A stretch of DNA of 64,000 nt, taken from contig JAEYWY010000028.1 of assembly GCA_023428695.1 (NCBI GenBank), positions 1-64,000 on the forward strand, read 5' to 3'. Below the pieces are notes generated by a model that made no database searches, was not told the origin of the DNA, and saw nothing but the letters and a program-made list of their open reading frames with translations. This stretch comes from Bacteroidota bacterium (GTDB taxonomy: Bacteria > Bacteroidota > Bacteroidia > Cytophagales > Cyclobacteriaceae). Positions 1 through 7,864 of the stretch are shown one piece after another (within the stretch, counting starts at the first letter, position 1; every line of letters starts with the position of its first letter). A program made the translations under genes and the position numbers.

Positions 1-2
1 AA

Positions 3-128
3 AATCATCCGCTCTGTATCAGCCTTGACAAGCCCTGGGCTGATCCATATCTTCGCTTGTCGGATGACCAGCACGGCAATGAACTACTAAACTCAAATGA
101 AATTTCTGTGCAGTTTATAGGGGGCTAG
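3..128 (+). CDS. Possible 3' end of a gene entering from the left edge
   Basis: The third forward frame is open from the window edge to a TAG at 126-128, about 41 codons. The composition is protein-like (it ends ISVQFIGG), but there is no recognisable motif and the tail is too short to assign. Another forward frame is also open for about 29 codons. This is only a guess that a plus-strand gene ends here. Confidence 0.28.
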   Translation, partial: NHPLCISLDKPWADPYLRLSDDQHGNELLNSNEISVQFIGG

Positions 129-437
129 GACAATGCAAGCCACGCGCAATGCATAAGTATTGCAGGCCGCGCAATTCCTTCACACAAATCCAAAGCCAGC
201 AATACACATGCTTCTTGCCAACGCTTTGAAGTCATCTGAATAGTTTGTGAAACACTCTCAAGCCAGTCTTTTAATTTGCTCCGCTAAAGCTTCGCAAGAA
301 TGCAGCGGTGTTCGCACTTTTTGTTATGTACTTTTTGCCTTGATGCATAAAGCACCAAAAAAATCAAGGCCCAAAAATGCTTCCTCGCTCCTGCCAACGC
401 ACCCCCGCTTTTGGGCCGGGCCACCGCTCACCCGAAC
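129..437. repeat. Non-coding stretch with a dispersed-repeat-like segment
   Basis: I see no supportable gene here. The part from about 318 to 420 (GTTATGTACTTTTTGCCTTG followed by ATGCATAAAGCACC and AAATCAAGGCC) resembles a degenerate form of an interspersed sequence I recall from Bacteroidota genomes, often mis-annotated as small proteins. The class is from memory, not a search. A short inverted repeat, AACCTA-N6-TAGGTT, spans about 435-452 over the stop of the ATPase gene. The segment forms the left flank of the AT-rich ATPase pair. Confidence 0.35.
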
Positions 438-3152
438 CTATTTTTGTAGGTTTCTTATTTCCTGAATAATCTCATTTACTGTTTCTTCAATTTCTGGTCC
501 CATCTTAAGTATCTCATTTGGGAAATCATCTTTCATTAATGTCATTAAGGCATAGTATACAGGCTTCATGATATCTACCAGATTGTAGTCAGGATTTTGG
601 AAAAGCTTAAGTACCGGGTAGTATAAGCCTTGCGAAATCATTTTCATCATAAGGGATGTAATGTCCTTAATCTCATCTTCTACATACTCCTGGTCTTTCA
701 AAACTACCTTAAAGTCCTCAATGGCACGTTCTGTTTCACCTACCCAAAATAAAATGTTAGCCGAGTATTCATAAACGTATGTTTCATCAGGCAACTCCTT
801 CTTTGCATTCTCAATTAACTCCACAGCCTCGTCCTTATTGATATTTTTATCCATGTAGAATCGAGAGAGACACGCTGAAGCAGAGGCATCGCCACTTTCA
901 ATTGCCAGCTTAAATAGTTCGATTGCTTTCTTATAAGTTTTTTTATTTTCTGCATACAAATGAGCAAGCGGATGTATTGCATCTTCATCATTATAGTCCT
1001 TGAATGCTTTTTCGTAATATTTTATTGCAACATTACTTTGCTTAAGGTGTCTATCATAGATACGACCTAAAGCTAGATAAGGCTGAGAGTCATCTTTATT
1101 AGTTTTGGCAGCTTTTTCTAAATAATTAATGGCTGTTTCATAATCCTCCTTTAGGTCAGCATACATAATTCCCAAATTATAGTAAGCCCTTTTCTCATTT
1201 TTCATATAGTAAGTCTTAGCCATCTCGAAATCCTCCATTTCGAAATGATACAATGCGCCCAAGCAGAAGTTAGCTCCTGTCCTACCCAAATCAATAGATT
1301 TATTAAAGTGTTCTATCGCCTTTTCATAATCTTGCTTACCATAGCCATAGAAATGTGCTATCTCATGATGTATTAAACTACTTGATGGCTCGGCTTTTAA
1401 AAGAGATAGATAGAGTTTTTCGGCCTTGGAATTATCTTTCAATCTTCTATAAAGCACCTTTGCTGCTGTCAATAAGGCATCGGGTTCTCCAGCTTTGCCA
1501 GATTTTTCGTAGTATTTGACGGCTTCCTGATAATCATTTATCTCTTGCTCTAAGATTTGAGCAATGAAGAAAAGATCTTTCGACTCAGTAAACTTTAACT
1601 TCTCAGCAGTTTTTAAAACATTGATCACTTGATTGTAATCTTCACAGTCCAATGCAACTCGAACAATAGCTCTATAATTACTTCTCGTTATTTCCTTTAT
1701 GGATGCTATCTTTTGACGAGCACTTTCAATTTTTTTGCTCTTAACAAATTGCTGCGCTTCCTTAATCAGATCGTCATCCAAGTTGAACTTACTCTTGTCA
1801 AATTCTTTTGGATATAGGTTAGAAGTAGTTTCTATTAGCTTTTCCTTTATTTCAGTTGGAACAGTTCCACAGGATACGTAAGCCTCTCCTATTAGAATTG
1901 CTGAATTCATATCGTAGGTTTTGTTGCTGCCCAAATTCTTAATGTGCTGTTCAATCCTTCTCTCAAGCTCTTTGCCATCACACCAGGTCTCAAAGAACCT
2001 TACAAGCCATATAACCCTCTTTTTGTCGTACCTTCTGCCATATCTCATTAAGTACCAAATATTAAAGAACCTTTCCTTTAAATGGTACATATGATTCTTG
2101 GAATCCGTAACAACCTTTTCAATTATTTGGTTTTTCTCAAGCTGTCTTAATTGTGCAGAAACAATCTTACTGGATATTCGAGTTCTTTGTGTTATCTCCT
2201 TCACGCTAATAGCGTCCCAATTCTTAGCAACAACATCAACGATTTTTTGTTGTTGGGAAGGTAAGTCATCCATTCGATGCTTATATAATGGCGTTAATGA
2301 ATCTAAGATTAACTGAAGATCCTTGAGAGATTCTCCATCTTCATTTTCAATGAAAATTTTAAACAACAGAACCATTGTTCTGATTACACCGCCTGTGAGA
2401 CGTCTTAATATTTCAACCCTTCCAGGATTTTCAGTAATTATTTTTTCTATCGCTGACTTAGCTTGGTTTAACTCAGCTAGCTTAACCAGCAAAATTGTTG
2501 TTTCCTTATTTGTTAAGCCCTTCAGCTCAAGTACTTTAAAAAATTCAAAAAATGGCTGCGAATAGTCAAGAACGCTTTCGAGGGTAACCGGAGTTCCAGC
2601 TATGAGTCTAATGTGAGGATATGTCATTAGAATTTCTCTGAATCTTTTGGTTTCTCGATCATCAAGTTTTTTCAGCAGCTCACCGAAATTATCAATAAAC
2701 AAGATTATTTTCTTTTTACTTGAGTCAAGTGATTTTACTAATTGTTTAAAACAATCTTCCTCATGATCCTCATCCCTCTTTCTAATTTCATGTATTTTGG
2801 AAGCCAGTCCCTTAAATCCATAATAATCATCCAAGATTTCTGATAGTGTCTCCCATAAGTCAGCTAAGTTTCCAATATGATATTGTTCTTCGCCAAGGTT
2901 AATAGGGAGCAAAAGTTTATTGAGCTTTGTATCATCTTCAATAGCATATTTTAGGCGAAACAATAACGTTGTTTTACCTGAACCCCTCTGTCCAACAATG
3001 AGGTAGTGTTGCTCAGGAAATTCATTCTTTGATGTCTTGATATCATTAAAAATTCGTTCAAATGAACTTATTCTGACAACAAACTCCTCAACCAAATTAA
3101 CCTTGTTTTTTTCGGCAGGGTTATATAGAGTAATTAATTTATTGACTAACAT
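438..3152 (-). CDS. P-loop ATPase with winged helix and C-terminal TPR/Sel1-like repeats
   Basis: A 904-residue protein of STAND-like layout. The N-terminal NTPase has Walker A GQRGSGKT (about residues 54-61) and Walker B IILFIDN (about 149-155). Residues about 310-370 look like a winged helix (VKEITQRTRISSKIVSAQLRQLEKN). From about 480 to 880 there are tetratricopeptide or Sel1-like repeats (YEKAIEHFNKSIDLG, YETAINYLEKAA). I chose ATG at 3152 rather than 3206: it follows a purine-rich GGTGGAAAA, and the protein then begins just ahead of the ATPase fold. It overlaps the upstream ATPase gene by 14 bp, so translation is probably coupled. The region is clearly AT-richer than its surroundings, which suggests transfer. 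The family pattern is NTP-driven oligomerisation with target binding by the repeats; the biological role is unknown, and defence or regulation are both possible. Confidence 0.85.
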   Translation of the reverse strand: MLVNKLITLYNPAEKNKVNLVEEFVVRISSFERIFNDIKTSKNEFPEQHYLIVGQRGSGKTTLLFRLKYAIEDDTKLNKLLLPINLGEEQYHIGNLADLWETLSEILDDYYGFKGLASKIHEIRKRDEDHEEDCFKQLVKSLDSSKKKIILFIDNFGELLKKLDDRETKRFREILMTYPHIRLIAGTPVTLESVLDYSQPFFEFFKVLELKGLTNKETTILLVKLAELNQAKSAIEKIITENPGRVEILRRLTGGVIRTMVLLFKIFIENEDGESLKDLQLILDSLTPLYKHRMDDLPSQQQKIVDVVAKNWDAISVKEITQRTRISSKIVSAQLRQLEKNQIIEKVVTDSKNHMYHLKERFFNIWYLMRYGRRYDKKRVIWLVRFFETWCDGKELERRIEQHIKNLGSNKTYDMNSAILIGEAYVSCGTVPTEIKEKLIETTSNLYPKEFDKSKFNLDDDLIKEAQQFVKSKKIESARQKIASIKEITRSNYRAIVRVALDCEDYNQVINVLKTAEKLKFTESKDLFFIAQILEQEINDYQEAVKYYEKSGKAGEPDALLTAAKVLYRRLKDNSKAEKLYLSLLKAEPSSSLIHHEIAHFYGYGKQDYEKAIEHFNKSIDLGRTGANFCLGALYHFEMEDFEMAKTYYMKNEKRAYYNLGIMYADLKEDYETAINYLEKAAKTNKDDSQPYLALGRIYDRHLKQSNVAIKYYEKAFKDYNDEDAIHPLAHLYAENKKTYKKAIELFKLAIESGDASASACLSRFYMDKNINKDEAVELIENAKKELPDETYVYEYSANILFWVGETERAIEDFKVVLKDQEYVEDEIKDITSLMMKMISQGLYYPVLKLFQNPDYNLVDIMKPVYYALMTLMKDDFPNEILKMGPEIEETVNEIIQEIRNLQK

Positions 3153-4320
3153 ATTTTTTCCACCACATTTTAAGTATAGCTGAGTTAAACCTAAATAATT
3201 TTCCATCTACATCGCTGAAGATGTATCCATCATAAACTAGACTCTGAATTATCTTGTTGTAATCGTTTTCAAGATTATACTTACTTGCTAAATTGATAAT
3301 TTCATTTTTAGAAGCAACATCTTTATCAGCAATCATGTTTAATACATCTTTGGCGAAATGGTAGTCGAAATCTTTATACAATTTACTTAATCTACTAGCG
3401 TAGTGTTCGAAGTAGTTATTATTCCTAAACTCTACGATTGCATCAAAAGCACTATTTATTTGTTCATTTGTAACTTCTTTTCCTTTTTCTGGAGCCAGAT
3501 CATATAATTCTTTAATGAACAATTGAATATGAAATGGAATTAGCCACTTAAGTTTTTCAATAACATAGGCAATACCATCATCAGTTATACTAATGCCATC
3601 AGTCGAAGCTAACTGTTTAATAAGTTCCTTTGTCTCTTCTGATGTCAATGGAGAAATAGCAACAGATGCAATATCATTGACCAACTCTGACGAGCGAATC
3701 TGTTCAACCGTTGCATTTAGTGAAATAGATCCTGTATAAACAAACAAGATTTTTTGATTTAATACTGGATCCTGTCTTATTGTTCTTTTTGACTTTAACA
3801 AATTCCTAGCAGCTTCAAAATCTGGCCCCTTAATAAGATTATTAATTGCATATGGGAACTCATCGATGAGCAATACTAATCGCTTGCCATCTAAATCAAT
3901 TCCCTTCACCAAATTTGTGAAATCGTCATAATAGTTTGATTCGGCATTTTCAGCAAGTTCAATTGTTCCTTGAGTAACACTTATACTCTTTATTCTTTTA
4001 AGAAATGTGTTACCAGAATCCGCAAGTTGTTTGATTAATTTGGTGCCCTTGGTTAAAGCATCACTTTTTAAAATCCCTTCATATAAACGTCTGTAGAAAT
4101 CATTTTCACTTTTAGTGGCTTCCACATCAACATATATGAAGATTGAATCCTTCTGCGCATTATCCACAAAGTACATTAGAATAGAAGTCTTCCCTACTCG
4201 TCTAGGAGCCGCTATTTGTAAGTTACTCCCTGCACCAAGGCTTCTTTTTATTTTTTCAATTTCTTTCGGCCTAGGGAAAAAGTCATTCCCTCTGGCCGGC
4301 TGTCCTACCACATTCTTCAT
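3139..4320 (-). CDS. AAA family ATPase (archaeal-ATPase/STAND-like)
   Basis: A 393-residue ATPase starting MKNVVGQPARGNDFFPRPKE, the usual opening of ATPases whose first conserved segment names the nucleotide-binding unit. Walker A is APRRVGKTS (about residues 38-46), Walker B LVLLIDEFP (about 148-156), with a sensor-1-like strand KILFVYTGS. The C-terminal quarter looks like a winged-helix DNA-binding domain (KDVASKNEIINLASKYNL). ATG 4320 is preferred over an upstream ATG at 4371, because the latter would translate through the operator repeats and the promoter. First gene of a two-gene operon with the 904-aa ATPase. Being a possible DNA binder next to a triple operator, it could autoregulate, but that is inference. 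Confidence 0.85.
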   Translation of the reverse strand: MKNVVGQPARGNDFFPRPKEIEKIKRSLGAGSNLQIAAPRRVGKTSILMYFVDNAQKDSIFIYVDVEATKSENDFYRRLYEGILKSDALTKGTKLIKQLADSGNTFLKRIKSISVTQGTIELAENAESNYYDDFTNLVKGIDLDGKRLVLLIDEFPYAINNLIKGPDFEAARNLLKSKRTIRQDPVLNQKILFVYTGSISLNATVEQIRSSELVNDIASVAISPLTSEETKELIKQLASTDGISITDDGIAYVIEKLKWLIPFHIQLFIKELYDLAPEKGKEVTNEQINSAFDAIVEFRNNNYFEHYASRLSKLYKDFDYHFAKDVLNMIADKDVASKNEIINLASKYNLENDYNKIIQSLVYDGYIFSDVDGKLFRFNSAILKMWWKKYVSQ

Positions 4321-4323
4321 AAT

Positions 4324-4404
4324 TAACAATAAACTTATTGGCAAATATAGTGACAATAAGTTTATTGTCAAGTATTATGACAATTTATTTGTTGTCATAA
4401 CCTG
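4324..4404. repeat. Three tandem 27-bp palindromic units (triple operator)
   Basis: Units begin at 4324, 4351 and 4378, exactly 27 bp apart. The first 20 bp of each are conserved and palindromic: the central unit reads TGACAATAAGTTTATTGTCA (4351-4370). The left unit carries CAATAAACTTATTG (4327-4340), the exact reverse complement of the core of the central one. The right unit has arms TTATGACAA (4375-4383) and TTGTCATAA (4392-4400). The array covers the promoter of the ATPase pair and ends 4 bp before its ATG. The structure is read directly; binding by a regulator is inference. Confidence 0.8.
4342..4371 (-). promoter_or_regulatory. Bacteroidota-type promoter of the ATPase pair
   Basis: On the minus strand a TTG (4371-4369) is followed after 19 nt by TATATTTG (4349-4342), matching the Bacteroidota -33/-7 pattern TTG-N19-21-TAnnTTTG. 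The central palindrome of the 27-bp array (4351-4370) occupies the spacer, so a bound protein would block RNA polymerase. The predicted 5' leader to ATG 4320 is very short. Confidence 0.65.
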
Positions 4405-4540
4405 TACCCTGCAACACCCATTGTCAAGCCGCACGTCCCTCCCACTTCCAAAGCTTGCCAAAGCGTGCCGCTGCGCAGCCCGTTGAAGGTGAGAAGACTG
4501 AGTTCTGAAATCCAGCGCTAAAAAACTTTCTATGAAGATT

Positions 4541-4577
4541 GCGTTAGGCCCGGATGCCTAAGCTATTAACATAACGC
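4541..4577. repeat. Nested inverted repeat in the right flank of the ATPase pair
   Basis: TTAGGC-CCGGAT-GCCTAA (4544-4561) is a perfect 6-bp-arm hairpin inside GCGTTA (4541-4546) and TAACGC. A related AAGCTATTAA / TTAATAGTTT pair brackets 4560-4621. The rest of 4405-4640 holds no gene that I can support. The function is unknown; it looks like a folded intergenic element or a scar of rearrangement. Confidence 0.4.
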
Positions 4578-4640
4578 GGAACATTATGTAACTTCTTCTT
4601 GTGCTGCTGGCTTAATAGTTTCGCCAACGCGCCACTTGAC

Positions 4641-4760
4641 TTAGAGTTCTCTTATTTTGATGTTCCTGAATGAAACGCCACTCGCCCAATCCTGAAGTGC
4701 GATCTTTCCCTTCGTGGCTTTGCCAAACGATTTGTACTTGGCAAAGCCGCTATAATGTCT
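4641..4760 (-). pseudogene. C-terminal remnant of a DUF1080 (3-keto-disaccharide hydrolase) gene
   Basis: Minus-strand translation gives HYSGFAKYKSFGKATKG, then KIALQDWASGVSFRNIKI, then REL and a TAA at 4643-4641. This is the typical end of DUF1080/3-keto-disaccharide hydrolase proteins (KGxIALQDxG...FRNIKIREL). Only about 40 codons survive. Upstream the frame runs into the 3' end of the oxidoreductase gene at 4795 with no further similarity. The parent family cleaves 3-keto-glycosides, which fits the exported sugar oxidoreductases elsewhere in the window. Identification is from the motif alone. Confidence 0.65.
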
Positions 4761-4794
4761 AGAAAGTTGATGCCGACGGTTCCTGGGGTCCATG

Positions 4795-5805
4795 TTACTT
4801 CACATTGAGCACAACTTTGCCAGTGGTCTTGCCGCTTTTAAATAATGTAAGGGCCTCGCTCATTTTTGAAAATTCAAAACTGTGCCCAATCTTTGGTGCT
4901 GGCAGCTTGAGCTTCTCGATTTCTGTTAGCATCGCTTTCATCAGCACTTTTTGTTCGTATATCCAAATGAGGTTGAAAGCCATCACGGATTTATTGGTCT
5001 TGATCATTGTGAGTGGATCAACGCGCGGGCGAAAGAGATATTTAAACAGCAGGGTAAAATAATTCGGTTTGTGCGATGAAGGTGTGAATTGTGCAGAACC
5101 GTATGCGACAAGTCTTCCCATAGGGGCAAGCATCTTATAGCTGTGGTGAAAATACTTTCCTCCGGTAGCTTCGAGAACAAGGTTAAGCGGTCGTCCCTCC
5201 AGCGCGTCAATCAGATCTTTGTTAAAGTTTTTCCCTCTCACGATCGTCTTGTCGAATCCCTCCTGCTTTAGGAGACCCAACTTGCTTTCATGGCCTACGA
5301 CGCCTATCGTGAACGCATTACTCTTCTTTGCGATGCGATTGGCTTGCAAACCGACGCCTCCGGCTGCACTATGAATTAGCACTGTCTGGTCGAACTTCAA
5401 AGAGCCAAGCGTATGCAGCGCATAGTATGCTGTGAATGTCTGTACGGGAAACGCAGCTCCCTCTTCGTATGACCAGCTTTCGGGAAGCGGAAACAGATAA
5501 TGAGGGTCAGCAACGATATGGCTGTCGTACCCGCCAAAGCGGGTCACGCCCATCACTTTTTGTCCTGGAAGAAAATCATTGGAGTCAGAATCAAGCACTT
5601 CCCCGCTGAATTCAAGTCCAGGAATGAAAGGCACTTTTGGAGTGGCGCTGTAAAGACCCATTATTGCAAAGATGTCGGCATAGTTTAATCCAATGCTCTT
5701 CACCCCTACCAGCACTTTGCCTTTGCCCAGAGTCGGAACTTCTGATTGGTTGCGTTTCAGGTTGTGCAGAGATCCTGTTTTCTGCACCTGGTAAAATTCG
5801 CGCAT
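4795..5805 (-). CDS. Quinone-oxidoreductase-like medium-chain dehydrogenase
   Basis: A 336-residue MDR-superfamily protein. The N-terminal GroES-like domain contains VKSIGLNYADIFAIMGLY and PFIPGLEFSGEV; the Rossmann domain has VLIHSAAGGVGLQANRIAK (about residues 140-160). The catalytic zinc cysteine and histidine of alcohol dehydrogenases are missing, as in NADPH:quinone oxidoreductases and VAT-1-like proteins. It is expected to be a cytosolic NAD(P)H-dependent reductase of quinones or enones. It stands alone on the minus strand; its 3' side abuts the DUF1080 remnant, and about 330 bp of remnant and repeat sequence lie upstream. Confidence 0.88.
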   Translation of the reverse strand: MREFYQVQKTGSLHNLKRNQSEVPTLGKGKVLVGVKSIGLNYADIFAIMGLYSATPKVPFIPGLEFSGEVLDSDSNDFLPGQKVMGVTRFGGYDSHIVADPHYLFPLPESWSYEEGAAFPVQTFTAYYALHTLGSLKFDQTVLIHSAAGGVGLQANRIAKKSNAFTIGVVGHESKLGLLKQEGFDKTIVRGKNFNKDLIDALEGRPLNLVLEATGGKYFHHSYKMLAPMGRLVAYGSAQFTPSSHKPNYFTLLFKYLFRPRVDPLTMIKTNKSVMAFNLIWIYEQKVLMKAMLTEIEKLKLPAPKIGHSFEFSKMSEALTLFKSGKTTGKVVLNVK

Positions 5806-5930
5806 GCAGCAAAGTACTGAGAAAGTTCGGGAACAAGGAAGAGTTTTCTTTCCGGATAATTGGTTGATTCCACCGATCGGACCAAATTAATGTTTGGTGG
5901 AACCGAATCACTGCCTTTTAGGAGGGAAAT

Positions 5931-5975
5931 GCCAACGCTAAACTATTAATGCCTACTCCAACACCAAGCGTTGGC
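5931..5975. repeat. Inverted repeat GCCAACGCT / AGCGTTGGC
   Basis: Perfect 9-bp arms at 5931-5939 and 5967-5975 enclose a 27-nt loop that contains AAACTATTAA. The motif resembles TTAATAGTTTCGCCAACGC at 4612-4630 in opposite orientation, so related intergenic elements flank the oxidoreductase gene on both sides. The rest of 5806-6039 shows no gene. Confidence 0.45.
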
Positions 5976-6039
5976 TACGTGCTTGGCAATGCTTCGAAGC
6001 AGAAGCAATGATCTTCTCACCATCATCTCTTCCACTTCA

Positions 6040-6139
6040 TCATGCAACCAACGCCATCGTTAATACCTTTTTGTTTTTCGTGTCGAAAACCAATGAATGA
6101 AGCCGCGTCGTCGGGATTGATGAATTCGTCTTCATTGCT
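6040..6139 (-). pseudogene. C-terminal remnant of a serine-hydrolase paralogue
   Basis: Minus-strand translation gives SNEDEFINPDDAAS, then after a frame change LVFDTKNKKVLTMALVA and TGA at 6042-6040. It matches the end of the intact serine hydrolase at 8827-10584 (GEFVNPDDGASLVFDTKDKK...). About 30 codons remain, joined by a frameshift. The remnant touches the stop of the AraC gene. It is most simply the tail of a deleted paralogue. Confidence 0.65.
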
Positions 6140-7122
6140 TATAAGTTTCTCTTCATCCCCGACGGCTTCACCCCAAACTTGCGCTTGAACGCCGTGGCGA
6201 AGTGTTGTGGATTTTTGTAACCCGTAATGCGGGCTACTTCAACGACGTACATGCCCTTATCGTAAAGCAGTGTCCGTGCGTGTTCCATCTTCTGGTTGAA
6301 TACATATTCGATGACGGGAACGCCAAAGAGCGATTTGAAATACTTCTTCAACTTCGTCTGGTTGATTCCAAATTGCCGGGATAGATTCAGGATAGAATGA
6401 TCGTGATGGAGATGGGTGGTAATGTAGTCTTTAACGGCATAGAGAATTTCTTTATCACGCGCTGAAATGTTCGCCCTCACGTCCGCTGGTACTCCCAGTT
6501 GGTGAAGCTGCCAGGCTATCAGCTGTTGAAGGCTTCCTTCAAGCATCAGGTTGCCAAGGCTACCCTGCAGCGGGCAATTCTCAATGTCGGATATGATGCG
6601 TTGATGAGTGACGGAAGGCAACACCGGAAAATGGCCGAAGCGGTCATTCAAAACATTCGCTTTGAGTGAAGATACCACCCCCTTTTCATCAGCTTGTTCC
6701 ATTAACACTGATGTAAAATAGTCAGGATGAATTTCAAAGCTTGTAACGGTGGTGGGCACATCGCGGTAAAACCGGTGTAGCTCATTGACACCGGGATTGA
6801 AATTGAATGATCCATGCCCGCCGGAGACATTTACTTCCTGATCATCAGCAAAGGTCGCGTTATCCTTTCCGGAAGCCATGAGGGCAATAACGACCTGTCT
6901 TTTTTTACCGGCCTCAGGGGTCTGTAAAAAGACATCGTGTTTAAAGTGCGCACATCCCTTATAAAGTGAAAAGTGAGGCGATGAGATACATTCAAGCTGA
7001 AACACGCCCAGGTCTTTCTCTATGGCCAGTTCCAGGTTTGTTCGCTCTGGGCCGGAGTGTTTACAGTGTTCCCTATTGGTAACCTTAAACTGATCGGAAT
7101 ATATAAGAGCAGGTACACTCAT
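6139..7122 (-). CDS. AraC family transcriptional regulator
   Basis: A 327-residue protein. The C-terminal ~100 residues form a typical HTH_18 AraC DNA-binding domain: ILNLSRQFGINQTKLKKYFK for the first helix-turn-helix, VVEVARITGYKNPQHFATAF for the second, ending FGVKPSGMKRNL. The first ~220 residues have no motif I can name and presumably sense a ligand. I take ATG 7122, since upstream codons in this frame are low-complexity and overlap the divergent promoter. It is divergent from the cupin gene at 7314, with 190 bp between, so it probably controls the cupin-cytochrome pair. Confidence 0.85.
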   Translation of the reverse strand: MSVPALIYSDQFKVTNREHCKHSGPERTNLELAIEKDLGVFQLECISSPHFSLYKGCAHFKHDVFLQTPEAGKKRQVVIALMASGKDNATFADDQEVNVSGGHGSFNFNPGVNELHRFYRDVPTTVTSFEIHPDYFTSVLMEQADEKGVVSSLKANVLNDRFGHFPVLPSVTHQRIISDIENCPLQGSLGNLMLEGSLQQLIAWQLHQLGVPADVRANISARDKEILYAVKDYITTHLHHDHSILNLSRQFGINQTKLKKYFKSLFGVPVIEYVFNQKMEHARTLLYDKGMYVVEVARITGYKNPQHFATAFKRKFGVKPSGMKRNL

Positions 7123-7313
7123 AATCAGGCGCTGAGATGGGCTGGTTTGTGCAGATGTACGTAATGGACGCAAACAGGTTGCCCGATGTTCCTCGCAACT
7201 TCCTTTGGTCCCGTCTTTCGAAGAATCCTTTCGCGTAGTAATCCCGCCTTTTTGCGTAGCCTCCGCCCTGCCCTTCGTCCGTATCATGCCTTAAAACAGC
7301 AACGAGTAAAGGA

Positions 7314-7847
7314 ATGAAAAGGACATTTGAAAATCCTGTATTTGGCGATAAGGCGACCATTTTAAAATCCGGCAGTGAGACTAATGGTGAATGCACATTG
7401 CTGGAAGTTGAGGTCGCCCCCGGTGGTGGAAGCTCACCCCACATACATCATTCCTTCACGGAAAAGTTTCATATCCTGAATGGTGAGCTTGATGTGCAAA
7501 TTCAGAATAGGAGACGTCTTTTCAGGCAAGGTGACGTTGCCGAGGTACCCATCCGGACATCACATTTTTTCACGAACCGCACCACTAATCCCGTGAGGTT
7601 TCTGGTGGAGCTTCGTCCGGCACAACCAGGATTCGAAAAGGCGATAGCTATTGCCTACGGACTTGCCCTGGATGGCAAAGTCAATAAGAAAGGGATTCCA
7701 AAAAAATTCACACACGTGTGTATCCTCACCGTGATGAGTGGCACAACACCTTCCGGGATTTTCAAAGTATTCATGCCACTGTTTCGGCTAATAGCAAAGC
7801 GCTCACGAAATAAGGAAGCTGCACTTGTGAACAGGTATTGCCGATAA
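7314..7847 (+). CDS. Cupin domain protein
   Basis: 177 residues with one cupin barrel: motif 1 PHIHHSFTEKFHILNGELDV (about residues 42-61) supplies metal-binding His, His and Glu, and motif 2 lies around PIRTSHFFTNRTTNPVRFLVE. No signal peptide, so it is cytosolic. The last ~60 residues (VFMPLFRLIAKR) are helical and extend beyond the barrel. It resembles small cupins that bind an organic ligand or act on quercetin-like substrates; the substrate is unknown. The stop overlaps a possible early start of the cytochrome gene, suggesting one transcript. Confidence 0.82.
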   Translation: MKRTFENPVFGDKATILKSGSETNGECTLLEVEVAPGGGSSPHIHHSFTEKFHILNGELDVQIQNRRRLFRQGDVAEVPIRTSHFFTNRTTNPVRFLVELRPAQPGFEKAIAIAYGLALDGKVNKKGIPKKFTHVCILTVMSGTTPSGIFKVFMPLFRLIAKRSRNKEAALVNRYCR

Positions 7848-7864
7848 ACGATCCGATCACCAAA

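Noticed and set aside
4321..4371. An upstream ATG for the 393-aa ATPase adding 17 residues
   Set aside because: It would be translated through the promoter and the operator array, and the extra residues are only the translated repeat.
4324..4404. The 27-bp tandem repeats as plasmid-type iterons or a replication origin
   Set aside because: There is no Rep protein gene or DnaA-box cluster, only three units, and they coincide with a good promoter, so an operator explains them better.
4324..4404. The repeats as a minimal CRISPR array
   Set aside because: The units are contiguous and palindromic, with no separate spacers, and there are no cas genes.
4541..4550. GCGTTAGGC resembles the right end of an integron attC site (GTTRRRY)
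   Set aside because: I could not find the matching left core (RYYYAAC, ideally GCCTAAC) at attC distance in the right orientation, nor any integrase gene, so I list only the inverted repeat.
5004..5911. Other open frames overlapping the quinone-oxidoreductase-like gene
   Set aside because: They have no motifs and lie wholly within, or antisense to, a well-supported gene.
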